Source: Stictocephala bisonia
Lineage: Eukaryota; Arthropoda; Insecta; Hemiptera; Membracidae
Length of the DNA stretch: 64,000 nucleotides
Direction: 5' to 3'
Assembly (NCBI GenBank): GCA_035578905.1
Contig: JAQJVL010000110.1
Coordinates: 310,001-374,000 of the forward strand
This document shows positions 12,554-24,269 of this stretch, one piece after another. Each line of letters opens with the position of its first letter. Within the stretch, counting starts at the first letter, position 1. The position numbers and the translations under genes were made by a program. The notes below the pieces were generated by a model. The model saw only the letters and a list, made by a program, of their open reading frames with translations, had not been told where the DNA came from and ran no database searches.

Positions 12554-15500
12554 TAATTGTTTTAATGCTTATTTAAATGAAACATAATTGCTTCAATTGT
12601 TATTAAATGGTAATTAGATAATTACTTTTATTATCAATTAGTAAAATGAACATTTTTAATTGGGCAAGGTGATAAGTATTGGTAAAACATGTTAGTTACA
12701 CCTACATAAGTGTACACACAAGATTTTGGAAATAGCTCTTTGTTAAAGGATTTAACATTTTCCAACGAAAACAGAAACTTCAACTTAATTTGTAAACTTT
12801 TTCATCCAGTGTAAATATTTTTTACAGTTTTATGACAGGAAAGATTGTTATTATCTTTAGTAAAATATTATTATAATATAATACTATTTGCAGTACAATC
12901 CAAACAGAACGACATAATTGAAAATAAACTATATGTATAATATATTTTTATTTTATGAATATGTAATCACAATTTTATATTTATACTTTAATTAATAATT
13001 TTTAATCGATCTATCTACAGCATACAAGCAGAATGTGATTCATAAATCAACTTTGGCTAAGTTTTTCAACCATTTTTTTATGATTAACCCAACATTTTCT
13101 CTAGTTAATAATATTGCCTAAAATTAAAAATTAAATTAAATTTTTAAAGTTTTATATTCCAACAGTTAGTTATATTGACATTATCACCCAATGGCAAGTA
13201 GGTCCACAAATTAGTGTATAAAAAATAAATTCGACTTAATAAAATCTGATCGACTTGCATAAACTTTAATTAGGCTATAAAAATTGCATATTTTCTTTTA
13301 ATACCCATCCGCATTGTTAGAAAAAATTTAAATTACTCTATTGAAAGTATTTTCGGATAATTTTTTAAGAGTGAAATGGGTATGTGATTAACAAAGTCAT
13401 ATATTCACTTTTTCAACCACTATTTTACTTGGTATAGATAAAGTTGGATTTAATGTGTTGTAGCTTTACTCTCAACTATTTCACTTCTAGAACATCCTCT
13501 AAAGACAGGTCTCACCAGAATGACTTCATAATGTTAAATGTAAAACGATTAACTATATACGTAGATGTATTGAAGACATACCTAACCGAATATCCCACCG
13601 TCATTGAACGCAAAATATCTCCAGGAGAGCTAAAAACACATAACGAGTTATGTTTTGTATCTTTTTAAAACATGATCTTCTGTCATTAAGCTGTCGGAAT
13701 GAATGTAACTTATATTTAACTGACATCTAAATGTACCATAAATGTTGGAGTAGAGGAGTCTGTGTCAAGTTTCCAGGAGTTAGAGGAAATAGAGGTTCCT
13801 GAAAATAAACATAACAACAAGAAATACGGCTGGACTATTTCAACTTTATTTTCCCAGTGCATGAATTTCGCGAACAGGTACAAGACAATTTAGAAGCCCT
13901 CTGGTAATATAGCATGGCTCAATATCGTATAACAGGGCAATCAAGCACTTGTTTGGCCAATAATGAGGGCTAAATGGACTGTAACACGCACTCGGCCTTG
14001 CCTGGCTTAACCCTCCTTGGCACATAGGTACATAACCTATGGTTTTTATTTATAAATGAAAATTATAACACGATAACAGTTTTTGGTATTTGTAACACAA
14101 TATTATGGTATTATGGTATATCATAATGTGGAAGATAATGTGAAGTTATTTTAAAATTAATTTAATTACAGTAGTTATACCTTCCATAAAAAGCATTCAA
14201 GAAAATCCTACAAGTTTAAAACATAATTGACAAAAGTCGCTCTTTAAAGATTTGAAAAAATATTTTTTTAATGCTAGACATTACATTTTATACAGCATAA
14301 TAACTAGAACAGAAGATAAGCATGACGACGAAGATATGCATTAGACAGTGACGTCACATGACGTCATCAGCCAGTTTGATTATTTTGTTAAATACTGGTG
14401 ACCAAGGTTGCCAATCACATGGAAGCTATCAGCTAAGTACTAAGCAAGCTGAATACCACTACTAGCTTGAATCGTACGAGAACTAAAACAATGTTTTTTT
14501 GTTTTTTGTAATTTATTGTTCCACTCTGCTGTCACTCCCCCTTGTGACGTCATGTGATATGCGCGTGGTACACATCGTCTTCTTTCTTCGTACTGTGTTT
14601 TACAGAACTTATTTCTGTAAGCATAGAATTACATAATATATAAGTAAAATAACACTGATTGACTCATCACGAAATATAAGGAACCACTTCATGGATTTAC
14701 ACAACTTTTGAGGGAAGTTAGCTATAGTCTCATGGAGATCAACTAAAAAATAATTTTATGAAATTATATTCCTCATGGGAAACTACTCATAATAATAACA
14801 TAAGCATTAGAAAAATTTGATAGTTTGTTTCAAACAGCTGATAAATAAAAACAGGAAAAAAGTAATAAATATGTGATTTAGATATTGTTAGTTTGACTCC
14901 CTCAAAAGAAGTAAAGGGTAAGTTTTTAAAATAGAATTAATTTCAAAACTTGTCACAGTTGTCAGGTAACAACGTAAGTCTAGTAAGCTACTGTAAATGA
15001 ATTTACACATAACGTTTTGACTTGATCAATAAAAATGCTTAAAACAAACGATTATGTTGCCCCGTTCATTGATTAAACCCCTTCTATTGGAGTGTGTTTC
15101 GCGCAGCGAGTCATAGGTATCAGCTCATTTGACTGTAGCCGTGTATAAAAATGTTTTCATGACTTTTGGATCAGCTAGACTACCGTCTTGTCTTCTAACT
15201 ATAACAAAGGTGTGACTTACTACATGATTTTTCACTCCCTTTATTATTAGCCTGGCAACTACTTTCATATTTACAAAACAGGAACATAACAACATTTTTC
15301 ATTTTCCTACTGAACACATTTTGAATATAATGGACCAAAACAAAAATGAGCAACAACGTATCAATTGATTGAAGATTATTTCATGAGTTCATCAGATCGT
15401 ATTAATTCTTCTAGTGTTAGGGAAGACCGTATAATGTTTACTATATAAATAAATAATCTAAAAAGCATCTACAAAAATCGTTTTCCCTAAAGGCATTTTT

Positions 15501-15839
15501 TCTGATTGCCTCACGTTTAATTTTGATCGTAAATTGCATTGAATTTGTTTATTTAACATACATGACGTAACGAATTAACTACTTATCACTTTAAAACAAG
15601 TAATTGTATTTTTGTAATTTTTTGTAAGTTATGGAAACAGTGTTGTTTTTTAGGATAAATCTCTTTTGATAAATATTTAACAAATGTTCTATACAAGCAA
15701 GACCACATTCAAATGAATATCTAAGCATATTTCAAATGATAAATACAAGTTATGTCTGGATAAAATATGTTGCTTGTTTTAAAAAGCATAACATCAGCCA
15801 CAGTAACTTACAGTGTTGTTTGAAAGTTATTTGTTAGCA
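12554..15839. other. AT-rich intergenic DNA
   Basis: No gene is supported; the 74-codon frame at 13444-13668 resembles nothing I recognise. Three TGACGTCA palindromes occur at 14349-14356, 14359-14366 and 14545-14552. Confidence 0.45.
14349..14552. promoter_or_regulatory. Cluster of three TGACGTCA (CRE-type) sites
   Basis: Perfect CREB/ATF palindromes occur at 14349-14356, 14359-14366 and 14545-14552. The first two are 10 bp apart, about one helical turn. No promoter or gene is visible next to them, so function is unproven. Confidence 0.3.
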
Positions 15840-15968
15840 TTGTTTTGTTCATAATTGGCAGATACAATTTGTAATATTAATTTGGATATTTCCAATGCTA
15901 CAAGTGTTTTTAATAAACACTTGAAGCATCGGAAATATCCAAATATTATCTACCAATGAATAATTGAC
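15840..15968. mobile_element. Small fold-back (MITE-like) hairpin
   Basis: The core tggatatttccaatgct near 15884 pairs with its complement near 15925-15943 around a short loop containing acaagtgttttt/aaacacttg. Weaker complementarity extends outward to about 15840 and 15968. It is non-coding, and no target duplication was identified. Confidence 0.55.
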
Positions 15969-16142
15969 TCACATTTCCATAAAAAAGGTTATGTGAATCA
16001 ATGTCTTCAACAGATTGTTTAAAACTCGCCTTAAAGGCGTCTTAAACAGACATTTTAAGGCGAATACTACATAATAAAGAAACTCACGTGGAAACTAACA
16101 GGGTACATAAATAACAGGGGTGAATGAACTGAAAACTGTATG

Positions 16143-16462
16143 AGGGAGACAAAGGTAGTTGGACATTTGCCATCATTACGTGAAAATTATTAATCACGAC
16201 GTTTCGATTTGATAAAACCCAAACCTTTTTCAAGTGCTAAAAACTAAATTACATCTACACAAAGATGTTATAAAACTACGTTCTTAAACTAATAAACTTA
16301 TCTAATTTAATAATTATCTACATTTTAACCTAGATCCTAGAATGGGGTTTTACCAAATCGAAACGTCGTGATTGTTAATTTTCACGTAATGATGGCAAAT
16401 GTCCAACTATCTTTGTCTCCCTCATCTGATACTCCATCATTAACAAATTTCAAAAACAAAGA
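16143..16462. mobile_element. Inverted-repeat element with 13-bp flanking direct repeat
   Basis: Arms of about 78 bp (16141-16219 and 16344-16424) are inverted copies and contain cgacgtttcgatttg against its complement. The 13-mer tgaaaactgtatg flanks the unit at 16130-16142 and 16463-16475, as expected of a target-site duplication. Long inverted arms with a TSD of this size would fit a Penelope-like or other retroposed fragment, but the class is uncertain. Confidence 0.6.
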
Positions 16463-16849
16463 TGAAAACTGTATGTCTGAATGATGTAAAAGTAATAATG
16501 ACCTAAAAATGTATATTGTGGTTTAAAGTTAAACATGTTTTCTAGCTTGAATTTTTAATCAATTTCATATTTTACATTCAAAAAAAATTATTGCAATACA
16601 AACTTAATTTTTAAAAAATTAAGTGAAAATCTCTTTCATGCATGATAATAATTAATAGAACATATTCTAACACAAACACGTCAGAACACCCACTATGTAA
16701 CTAAATTAAATAATTATAACATGTAATACATAACTGCGAGCTACTCAGACCAACATAAATCAGTATGAGCTCTTTCTGAAAGAGTTCCTGAGAAATTGAA
16801 TTTTGGACGATTCTTGAATCTAACTCAAATACAAAGTTAGACGAATCCT

Positions 16850-17020
16850 TAGGTGTCATTAGCCTTTAAATTTGTCTTCAAAGGTGGTGTTTTAATAGCT
16901 TTTAGAGGATTAAGTGGCCGGCCCAAGGCGCGGAACTAATAAAATGGTAATTCTTGTTTGTATGAGTTAATCAGTGGCGAAGACGGGGTGGGTGGGTGTC
17001 CTCTGGAGTTATAGTGTCGA
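16850..17020 (+). repeat. Decayed third copy of the 230-bp dispersed repeat
   Basis: Shares tcaaaggtgg(a/t)gttttaat, a run ending in ggaactaataaaatggtaat, gagttaatcagt and cctctggagt in the same order as the copies at 12.3 and 22.2 kb, with indels and many substitutions. Confidence 0.75.
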
Positions 17021-19377
17021 CTGGAACTTATTGCGTGTGTGAAACTGTCTATATAAACCATCCATTAATAAAATAATCTTGGCTGCTAGACAGTGTAATC
17101 TGTCCAATGTTATATACTTTCTGTTGCTACCATAAATGCTAAATAGTACATTTGTAAGGTGTTTCTTTGTGGGTCACGTAGAAGCTTTACTTTTTTAAAC
17201 AAGTAAGTCCAAAATAACATGGTTTGAATTTGATATCGATTTACTATTCGCAGTTTGGATCCAGTAATAAATTTAAATTGTTTTGTAAAAACTAGTAGTT
17301 GAAAATAATGATTTTTACTTGTCACTGTATTAACTAATTTGTTCATAATATAGAAAATGTAATTTCATTATAGAGTCTATATAATTTGATTAGCATAGTC
17401 TTTAAATAAAAAAAATAGGAAATAGTAAATGATGAACATATTAAACTAGTAAATCACTTGATTTTACTTATTAGTACAACACAGAACAAGTATCTACTCT
17501 TCTGTAGTACTACAAGTGTACTGCTACGCGCAGGTTTCATCAGTTTACATAGTGAACAATGTATCTCTTAACACGACAAATAATATACAGTAGCAGCTTT
17601 ATTAGTGATTGGTTTTTACATTTTAACATTCACTATCACTAATGATCGTGAATATAATGTGTGAATATGAGTTGCGAATGAATGCGAACTGAATGGGATC
17701 AATCGAGTGTAGTTTTTGATGCTAAGGTCGATTGATCGTGTTTATCGTGGAATCCGATCCACGCAGTAGGCTATTGATCTGATTTCCAGCTAAGTGACAG
17801 TAACTAACAACGTTTATTCCCCTGACTACCATCCAACATGGACATACGAGACAAGCATGGGTGCACCCCGTGCCGGTTTTTAAGGAAAATAATAACAGAT
17901 TCCATTGTCTACAATTTATTTAACAATTAATCACGAGTAGCTGGATTACAACACTTCGTAAATGTTCCGGCTAAGTGACCAACAACTTCAACCATTTTTC
18001 TCTTGAAGGATAGAAGTTCTATTAGTTTTAATTGTGTGTGTGTGTTTTTTTTTTAAATATTAAATGGCTTCGTACTTGTAAATAATGTTTCTTCTAAAGA
18101 TATACTTACCAGGGTGTCTTAAAAGTAACACCTCCTCCTTCCCTAAACTTTCTCTGATTAGAGATGAAGTGATTTACTTCGGGGAATGTTTATATGACCA
18201 ACTTAAGAATTTTTATCTATGAAAGTTTTTGATTATCCTCCGAAAATGGGGTTGGTTGGAGGTAATTTTAAATGTTTAAATAGGAACCCCTAGCAAGCGT
18301 TTTCACATTTTAAGGGTTTTTAAAAAATAAAGGGAGAAACAAACCATTATTAGAGGTCTCTAATGCTACTCTATCAAATTTGGTGGCTAATTAAAGTTGG
18401 AATCGTTTGCTAAATCCCCCTAATTTAAGTTACATTTACAGATATTTGAAGGCATTCAAAATATTATAGTCCAACTCTACACCCTTAGTAAATGCTATTG
18501 GAGGTTTGGTGCTATTGGTTTCATAAAATAAATTAATTTTTAGCCTAAAATCTGATAGTACGAACAAAAATATATTCAATGTGTTTCATAATCTTAACAC
18601 TTATATTGAAAGAAACTTTACAATATCAAAGCGGGAATAAATTTAAACCCAGCTTACCAAACTGAAAGTAAGCAAGAGGAAACCGTTTAAAAGTTATTGG
18701 ACTCACTCAGTTGGATTGGCTGTACAGTCAGGGGTGAGGGAAGGGGAGTTGGGGGGGGGGTTCAAATTGTTGATTCCCCTGTAAGCGGCTGTCCACTCCA
18801 TGTTTTTATTGCGAATTGCTGTATTTACCCCGGTCCACTGTAAGATGATTTGTTAGAAACTTTTCAGGTTCATGTTTTCACGCTATCCTGGTTTAAATAG
18901 TGAAATAGGTTAATAAAATTTATGGAAAGAGATATATTTTATCAACTGAAACGAATGTTATACATACAGTTGTTCTAACGAAATAGATTTAAAATGAATT
19001 AAACAGACTGTGATATGTCCTAGAGACGGGTTCTATTTTTTTTTTAATTTAAGCTCAAAATTAGATGCATTGAAAAGGAGGTAATCACAAACTCTATTAA
19101 TTTATAATTATTATAATCATCTTCACTGTAGTAGACTGTATTTACACTGTATGGCATGTGTCATTAATTTGTCAATAAGTTGTACTCTCATTAATTTATC
19201 TCTCAAACTTAGATCAGTTCAATACTCATTCATACATTCCCTCTTTAGAACTAGTGTCAGTCTTAATGTACGAAATTTAGTGGCCCCAGTGGTAAGTTAG
19301 GAACTCATCAACAGGGTAGAATGCTTTAGTATAGACATAAAATTGTTTTAATCGAGCTTTAAATTGAGTTGGACTTT
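17021..19377. other. Intergenic DNA without recognised gene
   Basis: No protein or RNA gene recognised. 17640-17860 is less AT-rich and contains ATCGAT/GATTGATC-type motifs. A G-run region lies at 18729-18762. Confidence 0.4.
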
Positions 19378-19884
19378 TCAGATTTTTTTGACCCTAGCCT
19401 GAGATGGGGGTTCTTCGAACACTCTTAATCTGTGAGCTTGAGTTCGTAAGTCATCCCTGCCTCTAGTGTCGTAACTGTAAATATATCCGCCTAGTGTTAA
19501 ATTACAAGGAAACCGACAGAACACAGCCACTTGAAGAATGTAGAGAGAGAAAGGGGACTCTCTGAAAGCATATTGATACGACTCTTTTGGATCATATTGG
19601 TAATTATTATGATAAAGGAGTGGTCTCATATTCAATATTAAGCCGTATCTAAGAATAACTAACAATGAAGTTGTTTTAAACTGATTCATATGTTTCTGAA
19701 CAACATCACTGTAGAAAAAGAACAACAGAGATGGGATTGTGTACAAGAGCCCATTAGTAGCAGGTGTACAGAAATCCATGAGCCTGTGGGTCAGCATATA
19801 GATATATATTAATTCTAAACCCCCTCTTAAATACACAAGTATGTTGATATTATATAAAAAAATTACTAATCTATAGGGAGGCAA
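19378..19884 (-). CDS. Unrecognised 168-codon ORF, doubtful
   Basis: This is the longest open frame outside repeats and transposons. The predicted protein has hydrophobic, possibly membrane-spanning stretches in its first half and a polar Arg-rich C-terminus. I recognise no domain. There is no obvious promoter or splice context, and no neighbour suggests a role. At this base composition a frame of this length is uncommon but could occur by chance in a window this size. Confidence 0.15.
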   Translation of the reverse strand: MPPYRLVIFLYNINILVYLRGGLELIYIYMLTHRLMDFCTPATNGLLYTIPSLLFFFYSDVVQKHMNQFKTTSLLVILRYGLILNMRPLLYHNNYQYDPKESYQYAFRESPFSLYILQVAVFCRFPCNLTLGGYIYSYDTRGRDDLRTQAHRLRVFEEPPSQARVKKI

Positions 19885-20709
19885 CTTCCTACCACTTTTT
19901 GTACATTTCGACTAGTTAAGTTAATATATTAATAAATTACCTTCCCAAGAAATTAGTCAACTTTAGTAACAAAGACTACATTCATGCCTACAATAAGGCC
20001 TACACTCGGATAAGCCACACGAACCGCTCCATAACGACGACAAATGAATGACAAGGTAGATTGAGTTACACTAAGTATGTTTATTATTTATATTTTAAAA
20101 AGCGTCTTAAGAAGTGTTTGTTGTTCTCTTTAAGTGTTTGTTGAGCTATGAAAATGGGCGTAACATTAATGTCTACATTAACTTCATATTTCGACGTATT
20201 ATTAACAATTTAATGTTCAAACTATAATTAACATTTAGTAACAGATTTAAGGACTGCTGTGTTGCTGGAGCACCAGCTTAATCCTTTTCTTAATACTTAT
20301 TTAAAAATAAAGCATAAATTAATGGGAGATTATTAATTGAATCGTAGATTTCTAATTTTTATATGTATTCAACACTAATTCATAAGGTCGTAACGAAAGG
20401 TGATGATTAGCACAGGAGGGAACAAACGAACATTATGTAGATAAAATATCTTGTTTAAAACCCGGTTTGTGTGTGAAGGGATCAAGTGTTCCTACTAACA
20501 AGTAACTTTCTCCTAAAAAGATGTGTTTCATTTCAACTTCAAATCAGTACAACATTCACATCAATTCATTAATGTGGAAACACATTCAAGGTTAAACTAG
20601 TTTTTCTTTTATTAAATATCTGCTGTTGAATTTATTCAAACGGGCAAGGCACATACAAACTCAAAGAACACACCACGTCTCAGTGAATATATCAATAGTT
20701 TATTTTATT
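19885..20709. other. Intergenic, no feature seen
   Basis: AT-rich sequence with no gene, repeat or RNA recognised. Confidence 0.4.
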
Positions 20710-20731
20710 CATTGTTAAAGCCTCCTGAGCT

Positions 20732-20970
20732 GATATATACAACAAATAATAAGGTTAACGTACCTTTATCGTCTTTAGCTACAAAATATTTTTTGGACTA
20801 CCGGTTTCAGAGCGAGAACTCCATGGTCACATACACTGTACGTTGTCAAAACAATTGTCAAAACTGACTGAATGTGACCATGGAGTTCTTGCCCTGAAAC
20901 TGGTAGTCCAATAAAATATTTTGTAGCTGAAGACGACAAAGGTACGTTAACCTTATTATTTGTTATATAT
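20732..20970. mobile_element. Fold-back MITE-like element
   Basis: The arms (20732-20830 and about 20870-20970) are inverted copies. The outer ends read aaataataaggttaacgtacc against its complement at 20941-20960. The inner parts contain ggtttcag...gaactccatggtcac against gtgaccatggagttc...ctgaaac. Length is about 240 bp with no coding capacity. Confidence 0.75.
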
Positions 20971-21949
20971 AGTTTAAACGTGAAAAAGGCTTAACAAACT
21001 ACCTTAAAAAACAAATAACCTATATATAGATATAGTAATTCAGATAAGAATCATAATGTCAATCTAAACGCGAAATCTACTTATGGTAACACACATTTCT
21101 TCAGTATATTTTCGTTCTTGCTTTATTTCATATCCTATAATAATATATGTGACATTGATTTAAATAATGATATTTAAAATTGCAGCACAATATTGTTATT
21201 AACAGAGTCAATGTACAATAAAAGCTATAATAGCTAAATCCTTTTGAAGAACATATACTCATCCTAGTTTTAATTTTGTTACGTAAAATATACAATATTT
21301 TAGTGCTTTCAAATAATGTTTTCCCCTTAAAGTATATAGAATACGAATTTGTACAGCAGGTCATACAAAAAAAACGCTTTTTACACATGTTGCCATTTCA
21401 TTGTTTCCTTCCTCAGACACTGTCCCATTTTCCAATTACTGAACATTTTTTAAAGATCATGTTTATAAAACACAATGCAAGGAAATTATCACTTAGTAAA
21501 ACCTCGCTTAGGTAATTTTTCTGATAAAATTAAGTTACAGATTTTTTATTTATTTACTTTATGTAAATTTGTTGTTATTTAATTTGACATAGCTTTTCCA
21601 ATATTTGTTAAATAAGTGGGCATAATTGTTTTTTTAATAATTTAGTAACGTTACAAATAATGTAATATGTTATTTAAAAATAATAAACATATTAATCTTT
21701 GTATTTAATTGCCATTTAAGATTTGTAAAAAGCATTTTTTAATTTTTTTGATAAAGTGTGCACTTCCAACATCAAATAAAAAAAAGTGAATTGCAATGTA
21801 ATGAACGAGTAATTAATTTTAAGTAAATGTATTTCATCGTAATTGAAATAAAAACTAAAGTAATAGCACTAATACTAGATTTTTATAACCTTTTAAAATA
21901 GTTTTTTAATTAGCATAATACGTGTTGAGAATCTTTTGTGAATCCCTTT
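20971..21949. other. AT-rich intergenic DNA
   Basis: No gene recognised. Overlapping frames on both strands at 21128-21515 are low-complexity AT-rich ORFs without known similarity. Confidence 0.4.
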
Positions 21950-22082
21950 GGTCTGAAGAAGGTGATCGTGGTTCACCGAAATCATAATATTTGTGCATTT
22001 TGTTCTTGTATTGTAATATATTTGTGCATTTTGTGCTTATATTGTAATAAACTTGTGTTGTGTGACGTTTACTTGTACAGTA
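21950..22082 (+). mobile_element. Right half of a mariner-type MITE
   Basis: Shares tttgtgcattttgt, cttgtattgtaat and ttgtgttgtgtgacgtttac with the MITE at 46004-46849 and ends in ...acag followed by TA at 22081-22082. The matching left arm is absent. A ctgaaga...ggtg...cacc-gaaa motif lies at 21953-21981. Confidence 0.65.
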
Positions 22083-22203
22083 ACTTTTTAAAATAAGGAA
22101 TTAAAATGTTATAGAACAGTTCAAATAGAAAAACTTCAAATATAAACCCTGTATTTTACAAATTAGAATAAATCCAATCTACATTATAGTGGTCTGTAAA
22201 TAA

Positions 22204-22433
22204 AAGGCTTAAGTGATATTTAAAATCCAAGTTGGACATCAAAGGTGGAGTTTTAATGATTTCCGGAGAAGTTGAGAGGGGAGTGGCCAGCCCGAGGCGG
22301 AGAACTAATAAAATGGTAATTCCTGTTTGTGTGAGTTAATTAGTCGAAAGGACAGGACTGCCTCTGGAGTACTATTGGCTCACGTTTAGGCGGTCGATTA
22401 GTCATGGAAGTGTAGACTTACTCTACTAAGGTG
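22204..22433 (+). repeat. 230-bp dispersed repeat, copy 2
   Basis: Same length as the copy at 12324-12553 and about 98% identical by eye. Here it lies about 120 bp before the second 219-bp satellite array. Confidence 0.9.
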
Positions 22434-22554
22434 ATACTAATGACAATTATAAACACGTTCTTCGTGTGTAAGTGTGTATGTACGTGCACTTCTCAGGCCC
22501 GGTTTTGGTTCAGTTTTTGAACATTTACAGCCCAAAAAAGCACTTGATTATTTT

Positions 22555-23410
22555 TCTATAGACAATCAGCCACTAGTGAACAGGCGATGTTAGCTCAGTC
22601 CGTGTGACAGTATAAACATGAACGGCTCCACATTAGTGAACGGTAAACTAATCAGCGAGTCGCGTGTTCACTGCTACCAGGGCATTCATTCGTATTTTAA
22701 AAACGAATGAATGTTCAATTCTGACATGTTGTTAATGGAATTAAATACGCGATCACGCCTGATTGTTCTCTGAGGAGGTTACCGGCCACCACCAGTGAAC
22801 AAGTGATGTTAGCTAAGTCGTTGTGACAGGATAGACATGAACGGCTCCACATTAGTGAACGGTAAACTAATCAGCCAGTCTAGTGTTCACTGCTACCAGG
22901 GGTTATTAGTCTTTTCAAAACCAAGGCTTTTTCTATTCTGACATGTTGTTAATAGGCGATCTCTACATCCCTGATTGTTGTCTGAGGAGGTGACCAGCCA
23001 TCAGTGAACAGGTGATGTTAGCTAAGTTATTGTAACAGGATAAACACGAACGGCTCCACATTAGTGAACGGTAAACTAATCAGCCAGTCTAGTGTTCACT
23101 GCTACCAGGGGTTATTAGTCTTTTCAAAACCAAGGCTTTTTCTATTCTGACATGTTGTTAATAGGCGATCACTACATCCCTGATTGTTGTCTGAGGAGGT
23201 GACCAGCCACCAGTGAACAGGTGATGTTAGCTAAGTTATTGTAACAGGATAAACACGAACGGCTCCACATTAGTGAACGGTAAACTAATCAGCCAGTCGC
23301 GTGTTCACTGCTACCTGGGCTTATTAGTCTTTTAAAAACCAAGGCATTTTTAATTCTGACATGTTGTTAATGTAACTCGACACGCAATCACGCCACCCTG
23401 ATTGTCCTGC
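22555..23410. repeat. Second array of the ~219-bp satellite, about 3.8 copies
   Basis: Anchor ctccacattagtgaacgg occurs at 22626, 22845, 23054 and 23263 (spacing 219, 209, 209). It is clearly the same family as the array at 9.4-11.5 kb but has its own deletions. In the first unit a segment is replaced by a perfect hairpin (22683-22713). Confidence 0.93.
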
Positions 23411-23760
23411 TACTTGGATTCCGTTACAGGTCTATATAGGCCTACAATTAATTAATTAAAACAGTGATTATCTAAATTCTTACTCTTGATGGTAAACTTA
23501 GCTAAATCGATGCGTTAATGTTTAACTACTAATTTTGAACATGAAACTGTTAAAGAACAGTTTGAAGGATTGCTACTATAAGATCGTTTTAGTATTGTTA
23601 CTATCTTCCCTCGGTCTAAAATTTAGCGATCACAAAAACTATTTTAAAATATTTTGTTCAGACAAAAGTTTTATGGAGATTTATCTATGCACTCAGAAGT
23701 AAAAACCTTTATATGTGGTAATGGATCGTGGTTTGCCAATTTGAATCGCATATCATAGGC

Positions 23761-24269
23761 CTATATTTTCCAAGTATTGTAGCCAAGTGTAAACTTCTTA
23801 CAGTATAAAAAGTTTCATTCGACTTCACTGCCGGTATACGTCGACGTATCATGTAATGTCTTTTTTTATTTTGTTTCAAATTAGATATATCTATGTTTTT
23901 TGTAATGTTATGGGTGTGTATACTCTCAATTACACTTTAAAGACTACGAGATGAATATTTTACACGATTAAGATCACTTAAATTATCGATGGACTCAAAA
24001 GTTATAATTTAATTAATTGATAGTTGTATATTTAAAAATGTGTAGCCTGCTATAAGGAAAATAACATCACATGCGGATATTGCTACACTATGACAGCATA
24101 TAGACCTATAATATTAAAAAAAAAACATATAAATATATCTAATTTGAAACAAAATAAAAAAAAGACATTACATGATACGTCGACGTATACCGGCAGTGAA
24201 GTCGAATGAAACTTCTAATACTGTAAGTGTACGTTTACACTTGGCTACAATACTCGGAAACTATATTAA
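23761..24269. mobile_element. TIR element, ~510 bp, arms ~155 bp
   Basis: Left arm (23761-23920) and right arm (about 24110-24269) are inverted copies; conserved blocks include gtagccaagtgtaaac, ggtatacgtcgacgtatc and tgtttcaaattagatatat. The ends look like tata(t/g)tttcc. The interior is AT-rich and non-coding. It is a MITE-like DNA element with the superfamily unresolved. Confidence 0.8.
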
